Below, piece after piece: positions 28,944-39,910 of a stretch of 64,000 nucleotides of DNA (positions are counted from its first letter, which is position 1; every line of letters starts with the position of its first letter). Below the pieces are notes generated by a model, which was given only the letters and a program-made list of their open reading frames with translations, did no database searches and was not told where the DNA came from. The stretch lies in contig CM047426.1 in the NCBI GenBank assembly GCA_026168455.1, positions 54,733,749 through 54,797,748 of the forward strand, read 5' to 3'. The stretch is from Theocolax elegans (Eukaryota; Arthropoda; Insecta; Hymenoptera; Cerocephalidae). The translations under genes were made by a program, and so were the position numbers.

Positions 28944-31515
28944 TCATTTGATCTTTCTGGGTCTACCTCGTTTTCGAGGTGGATTATTGCTGCTTGGGTG
29001 GTTTTGCTGTATCTGGGAATTAATTACTGCTAATTGGGAGGGTATTGACCCTTTTGGGTGTTTGGGAGAGAAAATACGGGTCTCTATTTTCTCTGGCTGT
29101 AGTTTCCCTGGCTTCTGTTTTTTTTTCAGCAGCAAGTTTGCGTAATTTGTGCCTTGAGCACCGCAATTACGACATGTTGCAAGTTCTGGGCATTCTGCTA
29201 TCCAATGCCCAAGTTTATTACACCTATAACAAGGCTCTTTGAATTTTCTCGGGTGAATTGGCTTTTGCTCTACGTGGTTTGGCGTGCTAAATTTATTTGG
29301 CTTGAATTCCTGCTTTTTGGGTGATTCAGCCCTTTGCTTATTTCTTTGTGTTCGCTGCCAATAACTGCTGAATTTATTATTCCTTACAGCTTCGCTGTAC
29401 TGCTGCTTCGACTCTTGCTTAATGGGTGCTGTATATTTTCTTGCTGCTTGAGGGCTGTTTGGCTTCCATGGGTACTGATGCTGTATTTTCTTTTGTGGGT
29501 TGGTGGCTATGCATGCTATAGACTTGGGGGGTACTACAATATCTTCGCTCGGCTCTGAGGAAACTGCTGCTAATTTGCGGGTTTTTGTATGCATAGGATC
29601 AACAAATGCATACTTTGCTAAGCCGTAATTTTGAATGACTGGTGGAGGTTTGTACGTTTCATCCATCAAACATCTTGCTTCCTCCTTTTTACCAAGTCGC
29701 TGCAGCTGTATGAAATTATCGAAATGGTGTCTTTCGATTTTCAATCTATAGCTAGAATGCAGGTTCAGATACGCTCTATCCAACTGTTCGGATTGAGGTA
29801 TCGTTGGCTTGACCTGGTCTAGCATGCCTCTTAGCTTACTGAGGTATGTGGAAATATCCTCATTAGGACCTTGTGTTCTATTTTCTATAGCTTGTCTGAG
29901 CTGGCTTTGCGTTTCCTCTGTTCCATATTGTAGTCTCAGCGCATCTACAAAGTCTAGGTAGTCTTTCCAGCTGCTTTTCTCACGCCTGAACCATTCCCAT
30001 GCTTCGTCATCTAAGACTGATGGCAAAGCTTTAAATATATCCTGAGTCGAGAGACCGTAACTTTCTCTACATTCCTCAAGATTTGATAAGAATGTCTCCG
30101 GATCATTCTTTTTCGCTCCTTTAAATTGGATGTGGTGGCGTGAGAATATCTGTGCTGTCCTTTTCTCCCTTATAAAGGTAGCATCTTCTAAGCATGTTTC
30201 ATACGAACGGCTGTACCTGAATGCTGGGTTCAACGTACTTTGCTGTGGCTGTATGTGTGGGTTAGTTGGGATTGAGTACGTTTCATTGTTTTCCTGGTGT
30301 ACTGGTGATCTGCTATTATGCTGCCTAGTTTGCTGCTCGTTATTTTGCTGAGTGCTGTGTATTTCGATTAATCTGCTGTATTTGCTGCTCCAATCGTTTG
30401 AATTGTTCATCATATTGATTTTCGAGCTCTTTCTCATTATTTTGTCTCTTTTCTTTTTGGACGTTGGGTTCTGTAACTCCATCGTCTTCCCAATGGGCAC
30501 TCTGTACATTCCTATGTACATTGCTTAATTGCGTGCTGCTTGTGGGATTATGTCTATTTTCGTGTGCTTGGCTGACTCTTTTTCCTTGGGTCGCTATTTC
30601 GGGTTCTGCATTGCTGTTCGGTGGCGTATTTGCTTGGCTTACTGTTCTAGGTACGAGTGCAATAGGGGAAAAAGGGATTGTGCTTATTGGACGAAAAGCT
30701 GAGGGTTGGATTGTTTGGGTAGATCTTGGACGGGTGTCTGTATCAATAATGGTACTGTATGTGGTTACTGGAGCTGTATATTGGGTAAATGGATTATCTA
30801 TTAGGTTTGGGTTGGTGGGGGATGAAGGGGCTAATGTGTGGATGGGATAATAGGAAGTCGAATTTATGCTCAACTGTGTTGTCGTTAAGCTTGGTACTGT
30901 ATGCGTTAATTCCATCATCGAATTATCGCATACTGGTGACGGTGGACTCAATCTATATGCTGTAGATTGTGCTTGAGGACGATTTGCTGCGCTGCTTATC
31001 CTTAAATTTTCAATATTTAATCGCTGCATATTTTCTCTTGCTTTTTCCAATTCGCATTCCATTTCCGGTAATGACAACAAATTCTCATTACTTATGGAGA
31101 TTGGATCTCGGTATTGTCCTCGTGATTGTCCGGTTGGCAATTGAATATAAAGCATTCGTTTTGCCTTACTACTTCTTGCTGGAGCTGTATCTATAGCGAT
31201 AGTGGGGATATTTTCTCTTTCTGATTGCATAAGGGACAATTCTGTATCAATAATCGGGTTAGCCTCGTCTGCTGCTGCATTCCAGTCAGCAGACGATGGT
31301 CCGAAATTACGTCTAATTTCGTACCTAGCTAACCTATCTCTAATAATTTTGCTATCTGCGTCTATGTTTATTCCGACTTTGCTCGCGTATACCATGGTTC
31401 TACCATCACTGGTATTATTAATGCTGCGTCTTATTACACCGGCACCTACTGCTGGTTGTAACACCGATAAGTCTTCTCCTAAAATTAAATCAAGGTCATC
31501 ACCGTTGTTAGACAT
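28944..31515 (-). CDS. LTR retroelement Gag with zinc knuckle, in two overlapping frames
   Basis: Upstream frame 31,515-30,340 (391 codons, MSNNGDDLDLILGEDLS): low-complexity Ser/Thr/Pro-rich, ending in a Q-rich coiled coil. Downstream frame 30,521-28,944 contains the retrotransposon gag domain (DPETFLSNLEECRESYGL, ALPSVLDDEAWEWFRRE) and a CCHC knuckle CYRCNKLGHWIAEC, followed by CRNCG and an AT-hook-like end PRKRGRPRKIK. The frames overlap by 182 bp, and sense appears to pass from one to the other close to 30,345 at an A run. This could be a translational frameshift or a one-base mutation; I favour mutation. Gag would assemble the particle and package RNA. No pol follows. Confidence 0.82.
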
Positions 31516-32289
31516 TTTGATTAATTTATTGTAGCATATTTTATCTTAATAATTAAATAAATATTATTATTAATAGCTCTTATTAGCTAGATTACCTTGA
31601 AATTTCTTCGCTCTTCTTTAATTATTTTTAAATTAAATTAAACACACCAAGCAAAAATCAAAAAATACCAACGAAAAGAAAAAAAAACAATTTTCAAGCT
31701 AAGCTAATTAAATTAGATTCACTTTCACTAAGCAATCCACAAACAGCAAAAAAAAAAAATAAGCTTGCTTTATTATCAGCTGGGCAGTATAGAAAATAAA
31801 TACAGCGGGAAATATGTATATATATGGGTTATCAATTATTATATTATATCTTGTGATGTGGGTACATCACCGAGGCCACCTGAAACTATATTAATTAAGT
31901 ATACTTATCTAGTTGTCCTCTTGGGTTGATGCGAAGGTATATCAGGTTGTCCTTTGATCAGCGTGTCCTGGGTTCCCTCGGTGACAGGTACTCCTTGGCA
32001 CGCTGCATCTGAAAAAGAGAAATATATTAATATGGATATTTACTAAATAATATAATTAATTAAGGACAAGTATTATGGGGAAATATATATAAAGTTTATA
32101 AATATTAATAATAATATGAGTAAGGAGATATGAGGAAAATGACAAATGATGGGTGTGTTGATTATTAAGTTGAGAAAGGAAAAAGATGATAATATAGATT
32201 AAATATTACAATAATTAAGCATTAAACAGGGATATGAACAGGTGGAATTAATGTAAATAGTGGATATATAATAAATTAAATAAATATGA
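31516..32289. other. 5' leader part of gag-only element
   Basis: Non-coding, AT-rich, with a GC-richer patch at 31,855-32,010. It continues, after the nested insertion, at 41,096-43,485. Confidence 0.5.
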
Positions 32290-33091
32290 TGTCACGCCGC
32301 ACTGGGGATCAGGGTGCGGGACTAAATAAATAAATACGCGGGGAGATTATAAAATTAACACTAGGATTTATTAACTGAAAAGACAAAAAAACAACAATTT
32401 ATTTACAATCGGAGTCGGGCACTAGTCGATTGTAATCTAGTAAATTTATTAATCTAACGCAATCGCTTAGCGTAGCGCAGGGGAAAGAGGGGAAACGCGG
32501 GAGAGAGTCAACGTTAAGATGGCGGGGAATAATACGCGCACACACACGCGGGCGGACCGGGAATTCGCGACCGATAAAAGAAAAGGGGAAAGTACACCAT
32601 ACGCACTCACCTTTCGTAACTGCAGCCGATTGATAAAAGTCTCGAAATCGCTGCCACGCTATGCTCAGCTCACACACCAAAATCAAGCGATAAATTGCTA
32701 TAAACCGGTAAAAGGCTTAACCACATCGCGACCAAACACTCTCGACCGTAGTTCACGGAGCTCTGTTCTCGGTCGGCACTCGGCTCGTCTCGTTCGTGCG
32801 CGCATGCGCCTTGCGCTGCTATCGGTACGAGACGAGAGTTCGTCCGTGCGATCGGCCGTACTCGTACGACTGCGTCTGTATTCCAGCTGTCAAGAAGACG
32901 GTTCAACGGACTACTGCGGACGTAGTGGATCTTCTCCGACGCTGACCTGCCGTGGGATTGACCTGGAGCTCCGGAGGAATTGTTACAGGTAAGTCGCTAA
33001 GCCGTAGGAGTTTATCGTTACTTGTTTAGTTAATTTATAGTGGGAGAGGTTACTGCTCCCCTAACCTCTCAACTCCTGTTGACATTATTGT
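32290..33091 (-). repeat. LTR piece of nested element, 3'-side copy
   Basis: About 800 bp nearly identical to 39,911-40,690, then cut at ttgacattattg where a long-TIR MITE begins. The remaining 400 bp of the LTR are seen only in the other copy. The short frames here (32,399-32,992) are LTR shadows. Confidence 0.8.
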
Positions 33092-33720
33092 AAGAAAATA
33101 AGAATATTTTTTACTGCGATTGTAAACAGTACGCACGAATTTAACAGGAAGCTATTTTGTACTAATGCAAATGCAACATTCGAAATACGTGGCTAATCAA
33201 ACTGCGTCTCTCTCGGGTGAAGGCATACATACATATCTTACATACAATATATCTTAGTTACTTACAATTTTATAAAAATAACGTAAGTACGACAATAATA
33301 TCATTACCAAGGTATATTAATAAAGTAATATGTGTCCATATCCAAATTTACTTTACAATTACCGCTATAAGTTTGTTTTCGCACAAGTTTTGCGCATGCG
33401 CGGAAATGGTACGGAATTCAGAATTAAAAGTATTTATTCTATCTATTAAAGAAGGAAACAACTGATCTATAATTACTTATTTTCTTTTCAATTTTTCGGT
33501 TTCTGAAAATTTTACATTTTCTCACATTTTTTTATTTTTGGTAAACATCATACTAGCATGATAATTGTCCATGTTATTATTGTATAACATAACACCCGAG
33601 AGAGACGCAGTTTGACTAGCCACGTATTTCGAATGTTGCATTTGCGTTAGTACAAAATAGCTTCCTGTGAATTTCGTGCGCACTGTTTACAATCGCAGTA
33701 AAAAATATTCGCAAACTATC
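33092..33720. mobile_element. Long-TIR MITE
   Basis: Imperfect inverted repeats of about 115 bp at 33,103-33,215 and 33,593-33,709 (aatattttttactgcgattg ... and its complement), around a 377-bp AT-rich centre with no transposase. The terminal bases differ between ends, so the exact boundary is uncertain. Confidence 0.75.
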
Positions 33721-33749
33721 GTTTTCTGTTTAAACAGTTCCATTAAGTT

Positions 33750-33925
33750 TTTATTATTATAGTGGTTTTTATAGTTTTATAGTTATAGTTGATTGTATAA
33801 TTTTATAGTTATTGTTGTGTTAGATAATTTTATAGTTATTGTCGTGTTTATAGTTTAATTGTTACAGTCGTTTTTATAGTTTTATAGTTTCGGTTGTTGT
33901 TGCTGTTTTGTAATTATAGATATAG
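33750..33925. repeat. Degenerate 'tttatagttattgt' minisatellite
   Basis: Repeated ttttatagttatNgt motifs, six to eight irregular copies, between the MITE and the LINE. The rest of 33,925-34,227 is plain AT-rich sequence. Confidence 0.6.
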
Positions 33926-34227
33926 ATGTAAATACGCACATAGATAATACACCACATTTTTACGCAGCATCGTCGTACTAAGGGTAAGATTATTTCTTTG
34001 TATTTTTTGAATTAATGTTCATATAAAAAATTAATAAATTGATCATTTTTGACTAATTCATTTAATAATAATCGAAGAAAAAAATTAGACAATATTTCTA
34101 TCAATGTTTCCTGCCACACCATATAATAGTTTCATAAAATATAGACAAAGATAATGAATTATTATTTAATGAAATTTTTCTAATCATAATTTATTGTAGT
34201 ATTAATTATATCTAGTTAATAACTAAT

Positions 34228-34241
34228 ACCCAGTTGTACAT
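34228..34241. repeat. 14-bp target duplication of LINE, 3' side
   Basis: acccagttgtacat, repeated at 38,478-38,491. Confidence 0.9.
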
Positions 34242-34329
34242 TTATTATTTATTTATTTATTTATTATAATCCTTTACCTGTCGGCTTAGGACTTCATTTT
34301 ACATACGCATACAAATACATTAACACTAA

Positions 34330-37300
34330 TTATACTATATTAATATCAGCACATTCTTTTCTTAATTGAATTATACATTTTAACACTGCTATTCCACTCG
34401 CATTCTGATTTAATACAGAGTTGACCTCATCATCAACCTTTACTTTACTATCACATTTCGTCAATATATGTTCCAACGTTTCATTCTCACTTTTACATAC
34501 TCTACATAACTTTTCACTGTCATTTATCCAATACATATTAGCCTTCTCCTCATTCCCTAACCTAAACCTAGCCATTAAACTTACTTCCTTGTTATTTAAC
34601 CCTTTGATTAAGTATTCAGGTACATTTTCACTTATTAAATACTTATATCTATTACAGCTTTTTGATAAATATATTCTCTGAAGTCTATACTCTCTGTCTC
34701 CTTGTAGCAACTTCATACAAACCACATTTACCAAACTTTCATTCTCTGACCTTAGTCGATTTCTTTCAGTTTTATCTAGATTTACTTTTTCCCAGCATTT
34801 ATCCCTTTGTAATTCCCATTTCCCTTTTATACTTTTATTCTTATCTTTTTCTATTTCCTGTATACATTCTTTAACTAATAATTTATTTGAGATTCTGACT
34901 TTTTCTTCATACGACACCGCTCTTTTCACAGCCTTTATGTTCGTAGCTATTTGTTTCGTTTCTTCCAACAATAAATAGTCAGCTGTATGTTTACTTAAAC
35001 CTAGCACCCACTTTAAATACTTTCTTTGTACGATATCTAAATCAGTCTCTTTCCTCCATCCCCAAATCTCCGCCCCATAAAGTCCTACAGATTCAACTAA
35101 AGCTGTGTACAGTTTAATTCTCCTACTATATGAATTTTTAAATAATCGTTCGCCTATACTCCATGTATTCCTCATTACTACCTCAGCTTTTCTTTTTAAT
35201 TCTTTAATTTGACTTTCATTACTTCCATTTTTTTGCAATATATACCCTAAATATTTTATCTCATTTACTTCCTCTATGTCATTTTCACCCCATTTCCAAT
35301 TTCTTAATTTTTTCTTTCCTCTGCCTTTTTCAAATACAACTATCTTTGATTTTTCTGGACTTAAATCTAGTTCCTTTTTCTTTAAATATACCTTAAGTTT
35401 TTTTAACATATTGTCCAATTCGCACTTACTTGTTGCAATTAAAGCAATGTCGTCTGCATAAGTAATAGACCATATTTTAGTTTTTCCTACAACTATACCC
35501 CCCAACTGACCTTTACTCAGTTCGTTTTCTAGATCGTGTAAATAAATATTAAATAGACTTGGACTAAGTGGACACCCTTGCCTAACCCCCTTTGTAGTCC
35601 AAAATTCGGAAGTTACGTTACCATTTACTCTAACTTTATTTACTGTTTCTTCATAAGTTTGCAAAATCCTATTTTTTAATCTATTTTCTACATTTAACTG
35701 CTCCATACAACTTCCTAACTTTTCTCTATTTACTTTGTCGAAAGCTCCTTTTAAATCCCCAAAAAATACAAAAAGTTTCCCTCCTTTTTTCTGTACCTCC
35801 CTATTAATTAAAAAATTCAAAATATATATACAATCAATAGTCCCCCTTCCTTTCCTAAATCCAAACTGAGTTTCACTTAATTTTCCTTCCATCATTTTAT
35901 CTAACCTATCATTCAAAATACCTACATAAATCTTATAAGCCGTGTCCATTATAGTAATTCCCCTATAATTCTTTACATCAGTTTTATCTCCTCTTTTAAA
36001 CACTGGACTTATTATGCCTACTTTCCAATCATCTACCATCACCCCCTTATTCCATATTAATTTAACCAATTTTTTATACGCTTCTGCTACTGCTGGTGTT
36101 GCGAATATCCAAGCCTCATTTTCAATTCCATCTTCTCCTACTGCTTTTTTCTTCTTTAAATTTATTATTTGGTTGTAAAACTCTTGATCCTGTATATCAT
36201 TTTCTTCTTGATTTGATACACTAACTTCTTTAGTTAGTTTTTGAACAATCTTGGCACCAACTCCTTCTAGACTAGTCATAAACTGATTTTTCCAATCCTC
36301 AAGTTTTATACCATCTTCTATTCCATCTTTCTTATTTCTTCGTTTATTAATGTATTTCCAAACGTCAGCTTCCGCTTTTACCTGTCTTAATTCTTCTTCT
36401 TCGTCTTTTTCATGTTCCTTCTTTTTTAACCTGCACCATTCTTTATACTTCTTTTTTTCAGTTAAATATTGTGCTCTTGTTATATGTCCGCTTTTAAATT
36501 CTCTTAATTTCGATCTTACAAATCTTTTTTTAATTTTCCAGTCATTATTATGCCAAATCCTTTCTCCTAATTTCCAGAATTTTATATTTTTTGACACTAC
36601 CTTTTTTGAACTATTTATTTTATTTTTAATTTCTCTCCATATCTCATTCACTTCTGATTTGTTGCAGTTCCAATCTTTCAAGTTGTTTACATAATACTTA
36701 ATTCCGTCTTCATTCCATTCTGCTCTCTTTAAAATAATATCATTTTGACTTAGTTCCTTTCTATCCACCTCACCTTCAATTTTAACTAATAATGGCAAAT
36801 GATCTGATTCCGTTCTGTTTACTACGCTTAAACTACACACTTTTCTGCACGCATCAGTATTTACAATCGCGTAATCTATTACTGAGCTACCCCGTTCACC
36901 TATGTACGTCCACTCTCCAGTCTCTTGCACTTCTTCACAACCATTTAAAATCATCCATCCTCTTTTAGTTATTTCTTTTAATAACACCTTACCTTCTTTA
37001 TTTATGTTATTATCTTTCGACTGTCTTACATATCTTATTTTATCCTTATTATTTAATATTCCTCCTTCTCTTCCAGTTTTCGCATTAAAGTCTCCACCTA
37101 TTAATAAATTATTTTCTTCCTTTTCATCTATTGTTACGTTTAATTTCTGAATTAGCGTTTCAATATCTTTGTTATATACCGTACATATTTGCCATATTTC
37201 TTTATTTACTTCGATTTTCCTAATGACGAAATTTCTGTCGTTTACAGGATCACATACCTCTTTCAATTGCTTCCTTATTCCTGTTATAATTCCGCCCATA

Positions 37301-37494
37301 GATCTACCTTTTTTCTTTTCTTTTATCGCTGGTTCGCATCTCCAATTATATTCTTTAGGCATTCTATTTTTTAACCTGTTCCATTCCTTTTCATCTACCC
37401 AAGTTTCAACTAGTCCTACAAAATCACAATCACATATAAAATTCCACACTTCACTACATTTATTTTTTACACCTGCTATATTCCAAAAATACAC
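34330..37494 (-). CDS. LINE ORF2: AP endonuclease and reverse transcriptase
   Basis: A 1,054-codon uninterrupted frame. The N-terminal endonuclease shows YFWNIAGV, FVGLVETW, NLLIGGDFNAKTGREGG and SDHLPLLV (catalytic E, D/N and H positions). The RT shows GIISPVFKRGDKTDVKNYRGIT, QFGFRKGRGTIDC, FGDLKGAFDKV, GVRQGCPLSPSLFNIYL and the catalytic ITYADDIALIA. Near the C terminus LCRVCKSENETLEHILTKC is a CCHC-type finger. It would nick target DNA and copy its own RNA there. The start is uncertain: the frame opens upstream of 37,494, overlapping the end of ORF1, and 37,494 is not an ATG. No disabling mutation is seen; clade is unresolved (APE group). Confidence 0.92.
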   Translation of the reverse strand: MYFWNIAGVKNKCSEVWNFICDCDFVGLVETWVDEKEWNRLKNRMPKEYNWRCEPAIKEKKKGRSMGGIITGIRKQLKEVCDPVNDRNFVIRKIEVNKEIWQICTVYNKDIETLIQKLNVTIDEKEENNLLIGGDFNAKTGREGGILNNKDKIRYVRQSKDNNINKEGKVLLKEITKRGWMILNGCEEVQETGEWTYIGERGSSVIDYAIVNTDACRKVCSLSVVNRTESDHLPLLVKIEGEVDRKELSQNDIILKRAEWNEDGIKYYVNNLKDWNCNKSEVNEIWREIKNKINSSKKVVSKNIKFWKLGERIWHNNDWKIKKRFVRSKLREFKSGHITRAQYLTEKKKYKEWCRLKKKEHEKDEEEELRQVKAEADVWKYINKRRNKKDGIEDGIKLEDWKNQFMTSLEGVGAKIVQKLTKEVSVSNQEENDIQDQEFYNQIINLKKKKAVGEDGIENEAWIFATPAVAEAYKKLVKLIWNKGVMVDDWKVGIISPVFKRGDKTDVKNYRGITIMDTAYKIYVGILNDRLDKMMEGKLSETQFGFRKGRGTIDCIYILNFLINREVQKKGGKLFVFFGDLKGAFDKVNREKLGSCMEQLNVENRLKNRILQTYEETVNKVRVNGNVTSEFWTTKGVRQGCPLSPSLFNIYLHDLENELSKGQLGGIVVGKTKIWSITYADDIALIATSKCELDNMLKKLKVYLKKKELDLSPEKSKIVVFEKGRGKKKLRNWKWGENDIEEVNEIKYLGYILQKNGSNESQIKELKRKAEVVMRNTWSIGERLFKNSYSRRIKLYTALVESVGLYGAEIWGWRKETDLDIVQRKYLKWVLGLSKHTADYLLLEETKQIATNIKAVKRAVSYEEKVRISNKLLVKECIQEIEKDKNKSIKGKWELQRDKCWEKVNLDKTERNRLRSENESLVNVVCMKLLQGDREYRLQRIYLSKSCNRYKYLISENVPEYLIKGLNNKEVSLMARFRLGNEEKANMYWINDSEKLCRVCKSENETLEHILTKCDSKVKVDDEVNSVLNQNASGIAVLKCIIQLRKECADINIV

Positions 37495-37523
37495 TCGTAT
37501 GTTCGTAGTTCGTAAGTCGACGC

Positions 37524-38288
37524 TTAATGAAAATTTTCACTTAAATTTTGTAATCTTTCTCCATGGTCTTCTTTCTCTTCAAACATGTTTCTTTCTTCGT
37601 TCCATTTTAGCCATTTGTTGTTTACACATAGCTTCATATAACCTACTTTCACAGTACTTCCTTCTTGTCTTTTTCTTTTAGCACATTCCCTCACTTTGTT
37701 TTGAATCTCTCTCTCTTTCCACGTGAGATCGTCGTCAATATAAATTTTTTCGTGACCTAACCTTCTCTTGTTGATCATCACTTCTTTTTTCTTCTCGACA
37801 CTTTCAATCTCTGCTATTATAATTTTCCTGTGCCCTTTCGTGTTTACGTGAAATGCCTTTGCAATATTTGTATCTACTTTAATTTTCTCTCTAAGAAATG
37901 TCTTAACTTCATTTTTTAAATTTACGGGATCCAATTCCACACCTTTAATTACAATATTCTTCCTTTTTTCTTCTCGTACTTTCTTTTCTCTCTCAAATTC
38001 GAGTCTATTTATTCTTGTGTGCAGTTCATCTCTTTCTTTTTTCCATTCTTCTCTCTCTATTTCATGTTTCTCTCTCATTAATTTAATTTCAGTCATTATT
38101 TCCGTTCACCGTTCTTCGTTTCTTTTATCACTCTTCTCCACTAATTTCTTGATATCAGCTTTGCAATTATCCATCGACTTCATGATTTTTTCCAATGCGA
38201 GTTCGCATTTATCCTTTGCCATCCTGGTAGTCAGTTTTTGTAGGTTAGCCGATGTACACGTGTTTTTCGGTCTACCGAGCGCCGGCAT
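37524..38288 (-). pseudogene. LINE ORF1 with one in-frame stop
   Basis: One frame from ATG 38,288 (MPALGRPKNTCTSANLQ) to 37,524 with a single TGA at 38,106-38,108 after NEER. The layout is N-terminal linker, long charged coiled coil (KHEIEREEWKKERDELHTRI), an RRM-like block (KNIVIKGVELDP) and a C-terminal basic domain (IYIDDDLTWKEREIQ, VKVGYMKL), resembling L1-type ORF1 RNA-binding chaperones. The TGA could be a CGA-to-TGA transition. A downstream ATG at 38,096 would still give 190 residues containing the RNA-binding part. It is followed by ORF2 with overlapping open frames. Confidence 0.8.
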
Positions 38289-38477
38289 GCCAAGCTAACC
38301 TATATCTTACTACCGGTACACTTATTCACAAATTTACTTAACAGTCCTCCTTTTACTTTTAATACTTATCACTCACCATGTCAATCACACTATTTTACAT
38401 AACTTTATCAACTTTTACTAATATTAACGAATCAGATGCTTCCAATATCATTACTTTTCGGCACAGTTAAATCGACC

Positions 38478-38491
38478 ACCCAGTTGTACAT
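38478..38491. repeat. 14-bp target duplication of LINE, 5' side
   Basis: acccagttgtacat, matching 34,228-34,241. Confidence 0.9.
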
Positions 38492-38934
38492 GCCGTTACA
38501 AGCAAATAATTGATTAAAAAGTTTAATTTTTCATTGTTACATTGTATGGAACTTTTAATAATTCTGAGTCCGCTGAATGTTACAAATCCTTATTTCAATA
38601 TTATTGCTACTTAGCTTTTAATACAAAATTGTTTATTATATCATGATAATGTATAAAAAGTATTTTAGCTTCAAGCTACTTTATGAGGAAAATTTATGGA
38701 ACCAGCTTCAAAATACACTATTTACAACGTGTCAGTTTGAGTATGGATCAACAATTAAAGACATTACAAAAAATGTAGAATAAATCAATATACAATGACA
38801 TATTGAATATCACATATTATTCGTTGTGAAATATCCACTATATCCTAGTGAATGACAATTTTTAACTATATTTTCATTACCAATTTAAAAGTAAAAAAAA
38901 TTGATAAAATATAGGATAGTATTACATTATCAAG

Positions 38935-39720
38935 ATTACACATTATAGGCTGACAAGTTGGCTTACTCGAGTCTTGGTAAACAGTTTATATAGTGTGTTA
39001 CTCATTGTCGAATAAATTATTGATAAATATTGTCATTAAGACACATAAATTAGTTAGTAAAATAGTGTAGATTGTTTATATATACTTGGTGAAGTGAAAT
39101 AATAATTAATTTACAAAATTACTATGAAAAAGTTGTGTTTAAATTAATAGCGTAAGGTGTATACTGGGTTGGGTATACTGACAGCTTGAGTACATTAAAA
39201 TAATGATGTGAATTGGTTTATCAGTGATAAATATAACTTTATTTTACAAAAAGTAAGTGATAGTAAGAGTTTCAAGTAATATTAGTACTAATTCATTATA
39301 TCTGATGGGTTTAATGCATTAAACATTACCATATAATAAAGGAAATTAAGAAATTATCTGTGATAAAAATAATAAATATATTGTAGCTTTACTGACAGAA
39401 ACTATATTTTAGTAAGCTATATCATCGATAGAAAAATTCACATCATCATTCCAATCTACTCAAGTTCCCCCTATATCAAACCCAATATACAGCTTACGCT
39501 ATTTATTTAAATACAACTTTTTCATAGTAATTGTGTAAATTAATTGATATTCCACTTCACCAAGTATATATAAACAATCTACACTATTTTACCAACTAAT
39601 TTATGTGTCTTGATGACAACATTTATCAATAATATATTTGGTAATGAGTAAAACATTATAATCTGTTTCCTTAGACTCGTATATGCAAAATTGTCAGTTT
39701 GTAATGTGTTATAAATTTTT
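38935..39720. repeat. Fold-back repeat, arms about 245 bp
   Basis: Imperfect inverted arms at about 38,935-39,180 and 39,470-39,720 (for example gtgtagattgtttatatata with its complement, and ctatgaaaaagttgt with acaactttttcatag) around a 290-bp centre. Related sequence occurs at 57,160-57,240 and 62,200-62,340. No coding sequence. Confidence 0.75.
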
Positions 39721-39756
39721 TCTTGTTGAAAAGAAAAAGAAAAGAAAAGATATGTA

Positions 39757-39900
39757 CCAAAAGTACGTAATAAAATTACGTGCCAAATCTACGCGCCAAT
39801 ATGCACGTAACAAAATGTTCAAATTTAGCATGTAATAATACGTACTTTTGGTACGTAATTTTGGTACGTGCTTTTGTTACGTAACAATATTACGTATTTA
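39757..39900. repeat. Cluster of TACGTA/ACGTAA motifs
   Basis: Repeated short palindromic-type words: gtaccaaaagtacgtaa, ttacgtgcc, cacgtaac, tacgtacttttggtacgtaa, ggtacgtgc, gttacgtaac, attacgtat. It lies immediately before the nested LTR piece at 39,911. Confidence 0.6.
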
Positions 39901-39910
39901 TTTTCAATAG

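Larger units (their letters stand above)
34242..38477 (-). mobile_element. Full-length non-LTR retrotransposon (LINE)
   Basis: A 4.2 kb insertion with a perfect 14-bp duplication. The minus-strand 3' end is a short (taaa)n tail; the 5' end lies at 38,477, about 190 bp before ORF1. It encodes ORF1 and an APE-type ORF2. Because 5' truncation is the rule for LINEs, an untruncated copy with a perfect duplication is likely to be fairly young. Confidence 0.9.

Noticed and set aside
28948..31534. Plus-strand frames opposite gag (up to 128 codons)
   Set aside because: Antisense shadows of the gag gene, low-complexity cysteine/leucine-rich translations.
34421..37681. Several plus-strand frames opposite the LINE
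   Set aside because: Antisense shadows of ORF2 and ORF1; no motifs.
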